Source: Muricauda sp. SCSIO 64092
Lineage (GTDB): Bacteria > Bacteroidota > Bacteroidia > Flavobacteriales > Flavobacteriaceae
DNA: 64,000 nucleotides
Direction of reading: 5' to 3'
Assembly (NCBI RefSeq): GCF_023016285.1
Contig: NZ_CP095413.1
Span: 3,038,001 to 3,102,000, forward strand
Positions 8,181-18,000 of this stretch are shown here, piece by piece (within the stretch, counting starts at the first letter, position 1; each line of letters starts with the position of its first letter). A program made the translations under genes and the position numbers. The notes under the pieces were generated by a model. The model saw only the letters and a program-made list of their open reading frames with translations. It had not been told where the DNA came from and did not search any database.

Positions 8181-9782
8181 ATGAAAAGAATATATATAAG
8201 AATACTAATTTGTTTTTCCTTGATCGGTTTTTTGGCGAGCTGTGAAGAGGAACTTGACCTGAGCAACCCCACAGCACTCTCATTGGAAGAGTTGCTTCAA
8301 ACCGACGATGGCTTTCTATTGTTGGCCAATGGAGTTTTGGACGCTTACCAAAAGATTCCGGCAAATGAGTTTTTATTGACTGAACTTCGTTCGGATAACG
8401 TTAGGGCCAATACGGAAAATGGAAATTTCCCTTTAATAGCGTCATATAACGTTGATGTCAATAATGGGGATGTGGCCACCTACTATTCCAATAATATGGC
8501 CACCATAAAACATGCGAATACAGTTATCGATAATCGGTTTTTAGCTCCGGAGACCCAACAGTTCACCGTTGGGGAAGCCTATTTTATGAGGGCTTTGTGC
8601 CATTTTAATCTGGTCAGGGCCTATCAAAATGTTCCTTACGTGGATAAAGTGTTGGACGTAAATGAAGAAGAAGCGTTGGAGTATCCCCAATTGCCCGAAG
8701 CCGAAGTTTATGAGAGAATTATCGATGATTTTAAAACCTCAATTGCCTTCCTCAATGGTGTTGAACAAAATAGGTATCGACCTACGGAGGGTGCGGCCAT
8801 TTGTTTGGCGGCAAAAGCGTATCTCAGTCAGCCAAATCCTGATTATGTTGAAGCCGAGTTACTATTGGCCTCTGTGGTAGAAAACAATGACTTTTTCAAT
8901 TATGATCTGTTGTTTGTTGAAAGGGAAGATGCCGAGAATTTTGTTTTCAATGCAGACCCCTTGGATCCTTCCATCGATATCTTAACGGATGCCGAATACC
9001 ATGCCAATTTGGCGATACTGTACGGGAATGTATTTGGAAATGAGTTTTCCGGCGGTTTCTCGGAATCTGAGATAGTCCTCGATGGAAGTTGGTCCAACAA
9101 TCCGGGATTGGAAATCAATGACGAGATCATATTCTCAATCGCCTACGACCTTTTTAGTAGCGATAACTATGTGACCAGTGACAGTGGCTTGGACGATCAG
9201 GTTCAAACAGATTCGGAATCCCATAGTTTTGCCATGACCTTACAAGGACCTTCCAATGGCGTCAATATCGCAACGTTGGACTTTTTGGAAGTGATGACAC
9301 CGGAACTTCAACCGGTGAGATTCCCCGCGAGTATTCAAGTGTTGTCCTATAATCCGGATGTTATTACCAACGATACGTTTAATGATAAATTTCCAACGGA
9401 TGGTGAAATTGGGGATAACGACTGGATCGTTTTGAGGTATGCAGATGTCCTGTTGCTCTATGCCGAGGCCATTTTGGCCGGTGGTGAAAGTACTACAGAT
9501 ACCAGGGCTGTTGGTGCATTCAACCAGGTTAGGGCTAGGGCAGGTCTGGAAGAGGTGGTCAACTTAACCAAAGACGCTTTACTGGAGGAACGGAGGGTGG
9601 AGTTCGTTTATGAAAATCAGCGGTTATATGATTTGATACGTTTTGGTGAAGCAGATAACATTTTACAGCGATTTTCAGATGAAAACAATCTGTTCTACAC
9701 CAGTGAAAGGAAATACCTCCCCTTTCCACAGCGCGAGATAGACAATCTGCCCAATTTTTACGAACAAAATCCCGGATATTAA
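8181..9782 (+). CDS. susD: SusD-like surface glycan-binding lipoprotein 1
   Basis: This 533-residue RagB/SusD-family protein has a lipoprotein signal with acceptor Cys21 (FLASC). TPR-like helical segments follow, with the typical GEAYFMRALCHFNLVRAYQNVPY motif spread over residues about 130-155. The C-terminus holds the usual RYADVLLLYAEA and ERRVEFVYENQRLYDLIRFG segments. It forms the lid of the SusC1 transporter and binds oligosaccharide at the cell surface. It lies 6 bp after susC1, and spacing and order are standard. The substrate is inferred as alginate oligomers from the PL7 genes in the same operon. Confidence 0.92.
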   Translation: MKRIYIRILICFSLIGFLASCEEELDLSNPTALSLEELLQTDDGFLLLANGVLDAYQKIPANEFLLTELRSDNVRANTENGNFPLIASYNVDVNNGDVATYYSNNMATIKHANTVIDNRFLAPETQQFTVGEAYFMRALCHFNLVRAYQNVPYVDKVLDVNEEEALEYPQLPEAEVYERIIDDFKTSIAFLNGVEQNRYRPTEGAAICLAAKAYLSQPNPDYVEAELLLASVVENNDFFNYDLLFVEREDAENFVFNADPLDPSIDILTDAEYHANLAILYGNVFGNEFSGGFSESEIVLDGSWSNNPGLEINDEIIFSIAYDLFSSDNYVTSDSGLDDQVQTDSESHSFAMTLQGPSNGVNIATLDFLEVMTPELQPVRFPASIQVLSYNPDVITNDTFNDKFPTDGEIGDNDWIVLRYADVLLLYAEAILAGGESTTDTRAVGAFNQVRARAGLEEVVNLTKDALLEERRVEFVYENQRLYDLIRFGEADNILQRFSDENNLFYTSERKYLPFPQREIDNLPNFYEQNPGY

Positions 9783-9794
9783 AATTCAATTACT

Positions 9795-10988
9795 ATGAAA
9801 AATGTTTTTTTAAACCTGAGATGGGGTGTTCTGGGAATATTGGTTTCCTTGGCCTCCTGCGTTAGTGATGATTTAGCGGATGTTGGGGACCTGGAAGATT
9901 TTACGGGCCCTACCCCTTTCTATAGTTTTACCGACATTTCCACTTCGGAATTCGATTGCAACGACATTGAATTATCAGCAAATTATGAGGTTAATTTTCA
10001 AGCCGGCTCCAATCTTGCCGTAAATGGAACGCAATACCTATGGTCCGTTGAACCTGGAGAAGGAATCACCTTGATACATAAGGATTTACCTATTCTTAGG
10101 CAATTGATTGAGGCCGAACTGGCCACAGTGGTTGCCCTGGAAGAGGAAATAGCAAAACTCGAATTCAGGATTCCCTGTGAATCGGATATGGATAGAGTGG
10201 CCGTACTGGAAGCGGAAATTGCTGCCTTGGAAGGGCAATTGGCGAGCGCCGAAGCTGCCATTTCAGAGGAGACTCGACAAAACGTAGCAGATTTTGAGAG
10301 CCAAATTGCGGCTTTGCCCGCGGCAACCTTGGAGGATAGGGAGCTTATTTTTTCATTTCCAGGTCCCGGGGATTACAATGTGAGTCTAATGGTGACCGAT
10401 AACCTTGGCAAATCGGAAACCACACTACGGACGGTTACCATTAATCAAGCCGTTCCAACCATACCGGTCCCGGAAATAGGGGAACCCAGTTTTGAGGACA
10501 ATAGTTTGTTTGATGGTACGGGAGATGGTCGGGATTCCTGGAGGGCCCCAAATAATACCGATTGGAGTCCCCTTGGTGGTGGCACTACGGTGATACAGAT
10601 CAATTCAACGTCTGTGGAAGGGAGGTTGCCCGACGGTTTTCAAGCGGCCAAATTTCCTGCCGATGGAGCCAGGGTGGCCTATCAAGAAATAGAGGTAACT
10701 CCGGGTGCAGAATATGTGCTGACCTATTTTAGTGAGTTCGATGACAGTAGCTTTGGTGATATTACGGTATCCATATTAAATCCTGATACTGCTGGTTACA
10801 CAGAATCGCTACTGGATGAAAATATCGTTGCATCAAGAACGGATAGCAATGTTGGTCGAGTGAGCGATGTTTTTAAGCAACATGCCATTACATTCCAATC
10901 AGGCGAAAATGAGAGTGTAATCATTTACGTAACAAATACCGGTGTTGAAAGTAGACTGGATTCATTCGCCATAACAGTTAAACAATGA
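9795..10988 (+). CDS. Surface lipoprotein with PKD-like fold split by a coiled coil and a C-terminal CBM-like domain
   Basis: The 397-residue lipoprotein (acceptor Cys22, SLASC) sits where PULs usually encode a surface glycan-binding protein (SGBP). An Ig/PKD-like domain starts at about 50-90 (TQYLWSVEPGEG) and resumes at about 180-214 (FSFPGPGDYNVSLMVTDNLG). The 80 residues between them are a heptad-rich helical pair (LIEAELATVVALEEEIAKLE; VAVLEAEIAALEGQLASAEA). The C-terminal part (about 225-397) looks like a beta-sandwich carbohydrate-binding domain (GAEYVLTYFSEFDDSS). It overlaps the next gene by 4 bp (ATGA). Role: probable alginate binding or a spacer at the cell surface. The coiled-coil insertion is unusual. 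Confidence 0.75.
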   Translation: MKNVFLNLRWGVLGILVSLASCVSDDLADVGDLEDFTGPTPFYSFTDISTSEFDCNDIELSANYEVNFQAGSNLAVNGTQYLWSVEPGEGITLIHKDLPILRQLIEAELATVVALEEEIAKLEFRIPCESDMDRVAVLEAEIAALEGQLASAEAAISEETRQNVADFESQIAALPAATLEDRELIFSFPGPGDYNVSLMVTDNLGKSETTLRTVTINQAVPTIPVPEIGEPSFEDNSLFDGTGDGRDSWRAPNNTDWSPLGGGTTVIQINSTSVEGRLPDGFQAAKFPADGARVAYQEIEVTPGAEYVLTYFSEFDDSSFGDITVSILNPDTAGYTESLLDENIVASRTDSNVGRVSDVFKQHAITFQSGENESVIIYVTNTGVESRLDSFAITVKQ

Positions 10989-12523
10989 GGATCATGTGTA
11001 AGAAAATTAAATATTCCGTTAGTAGTGCTTTGGCACTATCATTTGTATTGGTAAGCTTTTTGTCCTGTTACGATTCAACATTCGAGGAATTTGTACCGCC
11101 AACAGGTAATATCAACAACATACAGCCCAATACACTGTTCACTACAAGTACCAACGCAGATGATAACCTGTCCGTAGTGTTTAGGAGTTATTCCACGGAT
11201 GCAGTTTCTTATTTTTGGGATTTTGGTGATGGTGGGACATCAACGGAAGCAAACCCAAACTATACTTATGCCATCGGCGGTCTATACAAGGTGAAATTAA
11301 CAACGACCAGTTCGGATGGTCTAACGGCAGTTGATTCCACCGAAGTATCCCCCATGTTTGTCAACTTTGATTTTAGTACGGTGGATTCCGAGGTGACTTT
11401 TGAAAACCTGACTACCGGGGCCCTTGAATTGGTGTGGGATTTTGGGGATGGACAAACTGTGGAGTGGAGTTCTGAAGAGGATACCGAGGAAGATCCCAAT
11501 TTTAGTCCAACCTATATTTATTCCTCTGCCGATATTTTTGAAGTAACGCTTACGGCAACCAACTTTTTGGGTGTTGAGGTAGCCACAAGTAAAATTATCC
11601 AAGGTCTGGTATTGTCCACAGTGCCTAATTTTACGTTCACTACTTCATCTTTGACCGCTGAGTTTACGGACAGTTCACTTTTGGCCGTATCGCACAGCTG
11701 GGATTTTGGGGATGGCAATACGTCCACAGAGGTTAACCCAACCCATACCTATGCTGCTGATGGCACCTATGATGTTACTTTGACCACCACCAATGAAGCC
11801 GGTGTTTCAAAAAGCATTACCCAGGCTGTTGCCGTGGGAGGAATTGAAGCTACGTTTGCCGCGGTTATCCAAAATGCGGATTTCCAGACCTATCCTACTT
11901 CGCAAAACAACAACAATGATCTTGTTGATGCCTGGACCGTAGATCCGGACGATACCTTTAACGATGGGACGGACACTCCTTTTAACTTCTGGAGAAATGA
12001 TGATTTAGAAGCTTGGGTTTCTGATATTGCCAACACAGGAGGAACAACGGACAAAGCAAGTTCATCTAGTACGGATGCAACATCGGCAGGAGGTACTTCC
12101 GATAGATCGCTCAAGTTTGATAGCCCTGGGGAAAGGGCCTATCAACCCTTTGAGGTGGAAACGGGAGTGGAATATTCGATCTCTGCCTTTATAAGAACGG
12201 AAAGTACGCCCGTAGGTGATTTGGAAGGAACATTCTACATTTTATCCGATCAACCGGCTGCCGATACGGAACTGGCTTCGTTGGCACTCGTTACCCAACC
12301 CGTAATTTCAGATGCTGTGGATGGTTGGCAACAAGTTACCTTTAGCTTTACGGCGGATGCCACATTTAGCTTTCCCCAAAGTAGGGTAGATGAGAATGCA
12401 GATGATATTTTGACATCAACGGACCAGAAATTTGTCATCTTCTATTTTGTTCCAACCACTACGGTTGCTGGAGACAATGAGGTATTCTTAACGGATGTCG
12501 TTATTAATACCCCGGGATTTTAA
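10985..12523 (+). CDS. Triple-PKD surface lipoprotein, probable SGBP
   Basis: This 512-residue lipoprotein has its signal end at Cys28 (VSFLSC). Three PKD domains follow, each with the W-D-F-G-D-G signature: YFWDFGDGGTS (about residue 78), LVWDFGDGQTV (about 155) and HSWDFGDGNTS (about 238). A C-terminal beta-rich domain (about 295-512; YQPFEVETGVEYSISAFIR, VDGWQQVTFSFTAD) resembles carbohydrate-binding modules and the C-terminus of the preceding protein. It is translationally coupled to that gene; ATGs at 10985 and 10994 are both possible starts. Likely job: hold alginate at the surface for SusC1/D1. The binding function is inferred from position and domain type. Confidence 0.8.
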   Translation: MRIMCKKIKYSVSSALALSFVLVSFLSCYDSTFEEFVPPTGNINNIQPNTLFTTSTNADDNLSVVFRSYSTDAVSYFWDFGDGGTSTEANPNYTYAIGGLYKVKLTTTSSDGLTAVDSTEVSPMFVNFDFSTVDSEVTFENLTTGALELVWDFGDGQTVEWSSEEDTEEDPNFSPTYIYSSADIFEVTLTATNFLGVEVATSKIIQGLVLSTVPNFTFTTSSLTAEFTDSSLLAVSHSWDFGDGNTSTEVNPTHTYAADGTYDVTLTTTNEAGVSKSITQAVAVGGIEATFAAVIQNADFQTYPTSQNNNNDLVDAWTVDPDDTFNDGTDTPFNFWRNDDLEAWVSDIANTGGTTDKASSSSTDATSAGGTSDRSLKFDSPGERAYQPFEVETGVEYSISAFIRTESTPVGDLEGTFYILSDQPAADTELASLALVTQPVISDAVDGWQQVTFSFTADATFSFPQSRVDENADDILTSTDQKFVIFYFVPTTTVAGDNEVFLTDVVINTPGF

Positions 12524-12548
12524 GTCTGGAATGGAATCGGAAAGATAA

Positions 12549-13472
12549 ATGATAAGGCAAATGAGACACCTCCGAAAAGAAACGGTAAGTTTTATACTAA
12601 TCACATTTCTATCTGTTAACGCTATTTGTCAGGAAAAGGCAAATAGCGTTGCAGAATCGGATATAAAAGTTGAGAAGCGTAAGAAGAAAAAAAAGAAGTA
12701 TCGCCTGCCAAAAGTTGATTTAAGGCATTGGAGCGTCACCATTCCGGAAGGTAATGGAAAAGGGAAGGCCTTAACCGTTCAACCACCCGCTATATTGGAC
12801 TATGCCACCAATGAGGCCCTTAAGCCCTATATGTATAATGATTCTGTGGCGGGAGCCCTTGTTTTTCATGCATATCCGTCAAATTCAACAACCGCGAATA
12901 CAAAGTATTCGAGATCGGAACTTAGGGAACAAATGGTTTCCGGTGACAACAACACAAACTGGACATTTGCCCAGGGAGGCCATTTAAAAGCCAAGATGGC
13001 CATGGGGGAGGTTTCCAAAGGGAAAGATGGAAAATATCATAAAGTGATCATTGCCCAAATCCATGGAAGGCTTACTAACGAACAACGGGAGTTGATCGGA
13101 CAAAAAGACAATAATGCGCCACCCATCCTTAAGATTTATTGGCAGGAGGGTAAGATACGCGTGAAGACCAAAGTGCTAAAATATGCAGGTGTCGACCAAG
13201 TCGGAATATTGCACAAAGAAGCTTGGGTGGATGATGAGGGGAGAACCTTTGAGGAGGAAGTTGGTTTTAGAAAGTTTCTGATAGGGGTAAACGTTACGGA
13301 CGGCAAAATGGTGGTCTCTTTAAATAAAAATGAGTTTTTTGTTTATGATGACATCAGTATAAGAAAGTGGGGCATTTTTGAGAATTACTTTAAGGCCGGC
13401 AATTATCTTCAGACTAGGGACGAAGGTGCTTTTGCCAAAGTAAGGATTTATGAACTGGATGTTGAACATTAA
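12549..13472 (+). CDS. PL7 alginate lyase, secreted, with a lysine-rich linker
   Basis: The 307-residue lyase has a Sec-type signal (hydrophobic ILITFLSVNA). A Cys follows, but without a clear lipobox. Residues about 40-52 form a strongly basic linker (KVEKRKKKKKKYR). The PL7 domain then runs to the end with catalytic R122 (RSELREQ), Q170 and H172 (QIHGR) and Y286 (YFKAGNYLQ). It is 25 bp after the triple-PKD gene and 9 bp before its paralog, so all are probably one operon. Product: unsaturated oligo-alginate by beta-elimination. The linker charge is opposite to that of the neighbouring paralog. Confidence 0.87.
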   Translation: MIRQMRHLRKETVSFILITFLSVNAICQEKANSVAESDIKVEKRKKKKKKYRLPKVDLRHWSVTIPEGNGKGKALTVQPPAILDYATNEALKPYMYNDSVAGALVFHAYPSNSTTANTKYSRSELREQMVSGDNNTNWTFAQGGHLKAKMAMGEVSKGKDGKYHKVIIAQIHGRLTNEQRELIGQKDNNAPPILKIYWQEGKIRVKTKVLKYAGVDQVGILHKEAWVDDEGRTFEEEVGFRKFLIGVNVTDGKMVVSLNKNEFFVYDDISIRKWGIFENYFKAGNYLQTRDEGAFAKVRIYELDVEH

Positions 13473-13481
13473 CCGTATGCT

Positions 13482-14405
13482 ATGAAATCCATTTTTTGGT
13501 TTATGGGCTTGCTGGTCACTTTGGCCTCTTGTCAAAGTTGTGATTCCCAAGAAGAGGTTCACGAGGAAATCCATGAAGAAATAGGTGCTGAAGAAGGGAC
13601 ACCCACCGGTACTGAGGAGGAGACCAGCGAACCTACATACGTACTGCCGGAAATCGATTTAAACCATTGGAAGGTGACACTTCCCATAGGAAGGGATGGT
13701 AGACCCATTGAGGTGGAACCACCAGAAATATTGGCGTACGCCACAAACGAAACCTTGAAACCGTTCATGTACAATGATTCCATAGCGGGGGCGTTGGTGT
13801 TCCATACCTATCCAGGAGCCACCACCCCAAACTCCTCCAGGTCCAGAACGGAACTTAGGGAACAGATGGAACCGGGCAGCAACTCGGTCAATTGGACCTT
13901 TTCCCAAGGCGGTAGACTTAAAGGAAGATTGGAAATGGAGGCCATTTCACAGGATTTGGATAATGACTACCATAGGACCATTATTATGCAGATTCATGGA
14001 CGTTTGACCAACGCCCAACGGGATCTGATCGGGCAGAAGGACAACAATGCCCCACCCATGCTCAAAATATACTGGCAGGATGGGAAGGTTAGGGTAAAGG
14101 CCAAGGTTCTTAAAAATCCCAATGTTTCGGATACGGAAGTATTGTATACGGATGCATGGACAGATGATGATGGCTTTAATTTCAATGAAGAAGTGGGTTT
14201 TAATCCATTTTCATTGGAAGTGCTGGTTTCTGACGGTAGAATGGAGGTGATATTGAATGATTCTGAAGCAGTGGTCTATGAGGATGACAATATAAAGAAG
14301 TGGGGCATTTTTGAAAACTACTTTAAAGCGGGGAATTATTTGCAAACCAGTGATGCAGGAGCCTATGCAACGGTCAAATTTTATGAACTTGAGGTTTCCC
14401 ATTGA
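13482..14405 (+). CDS. PL7 alginate lyase, lipoprotein, with an acidic linker
   Basis: The 307-residue lyase has a clear lipoprotein signal (VTLASC, Cys17) and a glutamate-rich linker (about 22-50, EEVHEEIHEEIGAEEGT and more). The PL7 domain has R122 (RTELREQ), Q170 and H172 (QIHGR) and Y286 (YFKAGNYLQ). Residue numbering of the catalytic set is identical to the preceding gene, showing a recent tandem duplication with divergence mainly in the export signal and linker. The lipoprotein is probably held on the cell surface, while the partner is more likely soluble. It closes the susC1 operon. Confidence 0.88.
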   Translation: MKSIFWFMGLLVTLASCQSCDSQEEVHEEIHEEIGAEEGTPTGTEEETSEPTYVLPEIDLNHWKVTLPIGRDGRPIEVEPPEILAYATNETLKPFMYNDSIAGALVFHTYPGATTPNSSRSRTELREQMEPGSNSVNWTFSQGGRLKGRLEMEAISQDLDNDYHRTIIMQIHGRLTNAQRDLIGQKDNNAPPMLKIYWQDGKVRVKAKVLKNPNVSDTEVLYTDAWTDDDGFNFNEEVGFNPFSLEVLVSDGRMEVILNDSEAVVYEDDNIKKWGIFENYFKAGNYLQTSDAGAYATVKFYELEVSH

Positions 14406-14731
14406 AACGGACAAGAATATCAAGGGCCAATAAAGAAGCGTTTTCCACAAGGGAAGGCATTATTGATTACCGAATCGCTTAGCAGAATTATCTCCATACC
14501 ATTGATGATGTTTTATTTCTTTTGAATCTTATGTTAACGGTAGTGACCCTGTAGTTAAAGGACATGCTCAATGGCTGTTTTTAGTCCAACTCCAAGGATT
14601 TTATGCCATTGCGATATAGGGTAACAACATTCTGTTTAGAGCTCTTAAAACTTTCCTAAACAAAGGAAGGGAACACCCAAAATTTTAACATTTAAATGAC
14701 AAAATCATTTTTTTTTAACGCGAGTATAACA

Positions 14732-14778
14732 TATATTTGGTAAACCAAATTGGTTAACCAGTTTGGTTGAGCAAACCG
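14732..14778 (+). promoter_or_regulatory. susC2 promoter with GntR-type operators
   Basis: The -7 element TATATTTG (14732-14739) overlaps TTGGTAAACCAA (14737-14748). TTGGTTAACCAG follows at 14750-14761 and a third half-site TTGGTT at 14763-14768, with a degenerate partner AAACC near 14773-14777. The half-sites repeat every 13 bp, as at susC1. Confidence 0.8.
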
Positions 14779-14823
14779 AAATCAATAAAACCCATTGCGA
14801 ATGACGTTTTAGTTGACCATAAA

Positions 14824-14851
14824 AAAAGGACAGGTGCACGCCTGTCCTTTT
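14824..14851 (+). ncRNA. Leader hairpin of susC2 (copy B)
   Basis: Arms AAAAGGACAGG and CCTGTCCTTTT form an 11-bp stem around the loop TGCACG. Against copy A, the eighth pair is C-G instead of T-A, a compensatory change that supports an RNA structure. The small wobble hairpin is repeated at 14860-14878. The distance from the hairpin end to the start codon (186 nt) matches copy A (188 nt). Confidence 0.75.
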
Positions 14852-15036
14852 GATACGTTACTTCTTTCGGAGGGAAGTAAAATCAACAAATACACATATG
14901 GTATGTACATTTGAAGAACTCAAAAATAATCAAATTCTTCCAGATACTATAAAGGCTATTTGTTGCAATTAGGATGATTCGTCGGTTCCCTTAGGGAATT
15001 GGAATTAACTCAAGATGTAAATTAACTATTTAACAA

Positions 15037-18000
15037 ATGAGCTTAAGAACTAAACTTTTTTTAGTTGGATTGGTACTTAGTACTATCCAGCTATTTGCAC
15101 AACAAACCTTTACCGTTTCGGGAACGGTAACGGACGTAAACAACACCCCTGTCCCAGGGGTCAATGTTATTGTGGTGAACACCACTCGCGGTGTTCAGAC
15201 CGACTTTGATGGAAATTATACGGTTGAAGTAGCTTCTGGAGAAGCCCTGCGCTTTTCATATATAGGCTATACTACACAAACCGTGGAAATCACAGATCAA
15301 CAAACCTTGGACATTGTGCTGCAAGAAGATTCGCAAAAATTGGACGAGGTAGTGGTCATTGGTTATGGTACCCTAAAAAAATCCTCTTTAACGGGTGCTG
15401 TTGCCAAAGTAGAAGGTGGTGAAATTGCAGCAATCCAGGCGAGCCGTGTGGATGAGGCATTGGGCGGTAAGTTGTCCGGGGTATTAATCCAAAATCAAGA
15501 TGGGGCACCAGGTGCCGATCCCAAGATCCAAATCAGGGCGGCATCGTCGGTTAATGGCAATGCAGATCCCCTGATTGTTGTGGATGGATATCCCATTTCA
15601 GGAAGTTTGGCAACGGTCAACCCCAATGATATCGAAAGTTTGGAGGTATTAAAGGATGCTGCCTCGGCCGCTATTTATGGATCCAGGGGGGCAAATGGGG
15701 TTATTTTGGTGACGACTAAAAAAGGAAGACAAGGTAAAGCCAGTTTTAGTTACAATACTTACTTCAGCACTTCCAGTAGATACCTCAGGGACAATATAAG
15801 GACGACCGCTGGTGATTATGCGGAAATTGCACGAGCAAATATTGCAGATGGTACATTTAATGTGTCGGATTTGGATCCTGCAATTGTGGAATATAGACTT
15901 AATGGGTTTGCAAATTCACCTGATGTTGTAGGGGTTGAGGATTGGTTTTTCCGAAATGGCTATAGTATGAACCATGATTTTAGTATGAGTGGTGGCACCG
16001 AGGACGTGAATTATTTTGCCTCTGTGGGTTATTTAAATACGGAAGGGGTTGCAATTACCCAAGGTTTTGAAAGGGCAAATGCACGTTTGAATATTGATGC
16101 AAAACTGGGGGACAAGTTCAAAACAGGAATAAGTTTCAATGGGTTTGTGTCCAATAGGGATATCGTAGGGCATGACATGCGGGATCTCTTAAGAGCGTAT
16201 AGTGTACACCCTATCTACCATACAGAAGCATCCATTGCATTCGTACAGGAACTGAATGCTCAAGCAGTGGCATTGGGATTGGCCCCATTTGACAATGGGT
16301 ATAGGGCTGGTGAAGATGCACCCTTCAACAATAGTATCTTTACATTGGAACCAGGGATGACGGCCCAAGACTGGCATTACGGAAGAGTTGGTAACGGTAT
16401 TGGAGGGTCTGGCGATGCCGGTCCTGCAACAAAACTTGACAATACGGATCGATATCAAAAAACCTATTTTGGAAACCTCTCTTCATATTTGCAATACAGC
16501 ATTTTTGATGGCCTTAACATTAAAACTGTTTTCGGTGCTGATATGAGGGATACCCAGAATTATTTCTGGAGAGGACTGGAATTTGATTCCAGGGCCCGTT
16601 CAACAGAGACCGCCTTAGATCAAAGCGATACAAAAAGATCTTCCATATTAAGTGAAACGACCCTGAATTTTGCAAAAACAATAGGGAAACATGATATATC
16701 TGCGGTGGCAGGAATTGAATTCCAAAACCTTTACACAAGAGCAACGGTAATAGAAGCTACCAATGTACCGTTTAGTGATATTATTAACTATAATATTTTT
16801 GAAAACCAAGCCGATATTCAGACTGAGGAGGTAGACGAGACCATTTCAAGAAGAAGTGTCTTCGGAAGGGTTAACTATACCTATGACAATCGCTATTTGT
16901 TTTCGGCATCGTTGCGAAGGGATGGCGATTCCCGTTTCGGGGCCAATAATAAATTTGAAACTTTCCCAGCACTTTCCGTGGGTTGGAACGTGCATAACGA
17001 ATCGTTTTACAAATCAGACCTGTTGAGTTTATTAAAACTAAGGTTCAGTACCGGCTCTTTAGGGACTACCTCTGACTTGGGGGCCTATGATGCATTGAGT
17101 CTTTTAAACCCTGCACCAACAGCTTTTGGTCTTGGATTTTTAATTCCAGAGAATGTGGCCAACGAGAACTTAACGTGGCAAACCAATACAGAGACCAACT
17201 ATGGTGTGGATTTAGGGTTTCTAAAAAACCGTATTCGATTCAGTATGGATTACTATACCTCGGATATTGAAGATATCTTGATCAATCAAAGTGTTTCAGA
17301 AGTTCTCGGCACTCCTTCCATTCGGTTGAATGCAGGAGATGTGAGAAGTTCTGGATTGGAATTTGAGCTATCTACAAGCGTAATCCAAAAACAAGATTTC
17401 ACTTTGGATATTGGGGCCAACCTATCTACGGTTGATACCGAAATTACAGATTTAAATGGTTTGAACGAATTACCTCAGCAAATATATGGGCAAAGCGGGA
17501 GAGGCCCCGTATTTAGAAATTACATTGGTGGGCAAATTGGTGAGATGTGGGGAATAGAAACTACAGGGGAAGTAGAGATGGAATATCTTTCCAATCCGAT
17601 AGAATTTCCTGACCAACAGAGTGGCTGGAGCTATGCGGTCGACCAAAACGGTGATGGGGTGATCGATAGAACAAGGACGGTTGAAGAAGGTGGGGATTTG
17701 GTCAAAATAGGGCAAAACACACCGGATTTTTACTGGGGTTTAAATGGCAATATGAGCTATAAAGTTTTTGATATGTCCTTTCAATTCCAAGGAGCCCAGG
17801 GAGGGGAGGTGTACAATATTGATCCCTTATACTACGGTTCCCAATGGGGTCGAGCTTTGCGCCAAGAGTTTGATGCTGATGCTGATGGTCTAGCAGATAA
17901 TAACGGACTGCCCTATGTTAGAAATAGAGACCAAACCGATGCAGTAATTCAAGACGCATCTTATATAGCCTTGAGAAACCTGACTTTGGGATATACCATT

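Larger units (their letters stand above)
14406..15036 (+). other. Intergenic stretch: leader of susC2
   Basis: No gene is supported here. The first ~220 bp hold nothing I recognise. From 14630 on, the sequence is the second copy of the susC leader, with the promoter, operators and hairpins listed separately. Confidence 0.7.
14630..15165 (+). repeat. Duplicated susC leader and 5' end, copy B
   Basis: This is the counterpart of 4539-5075. The region between operators and hairpin is diverged, whereas the promoter, the hairpins, the following ~185 nt and the start of the CDS are strongly conserved. Confidence 0.85.
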
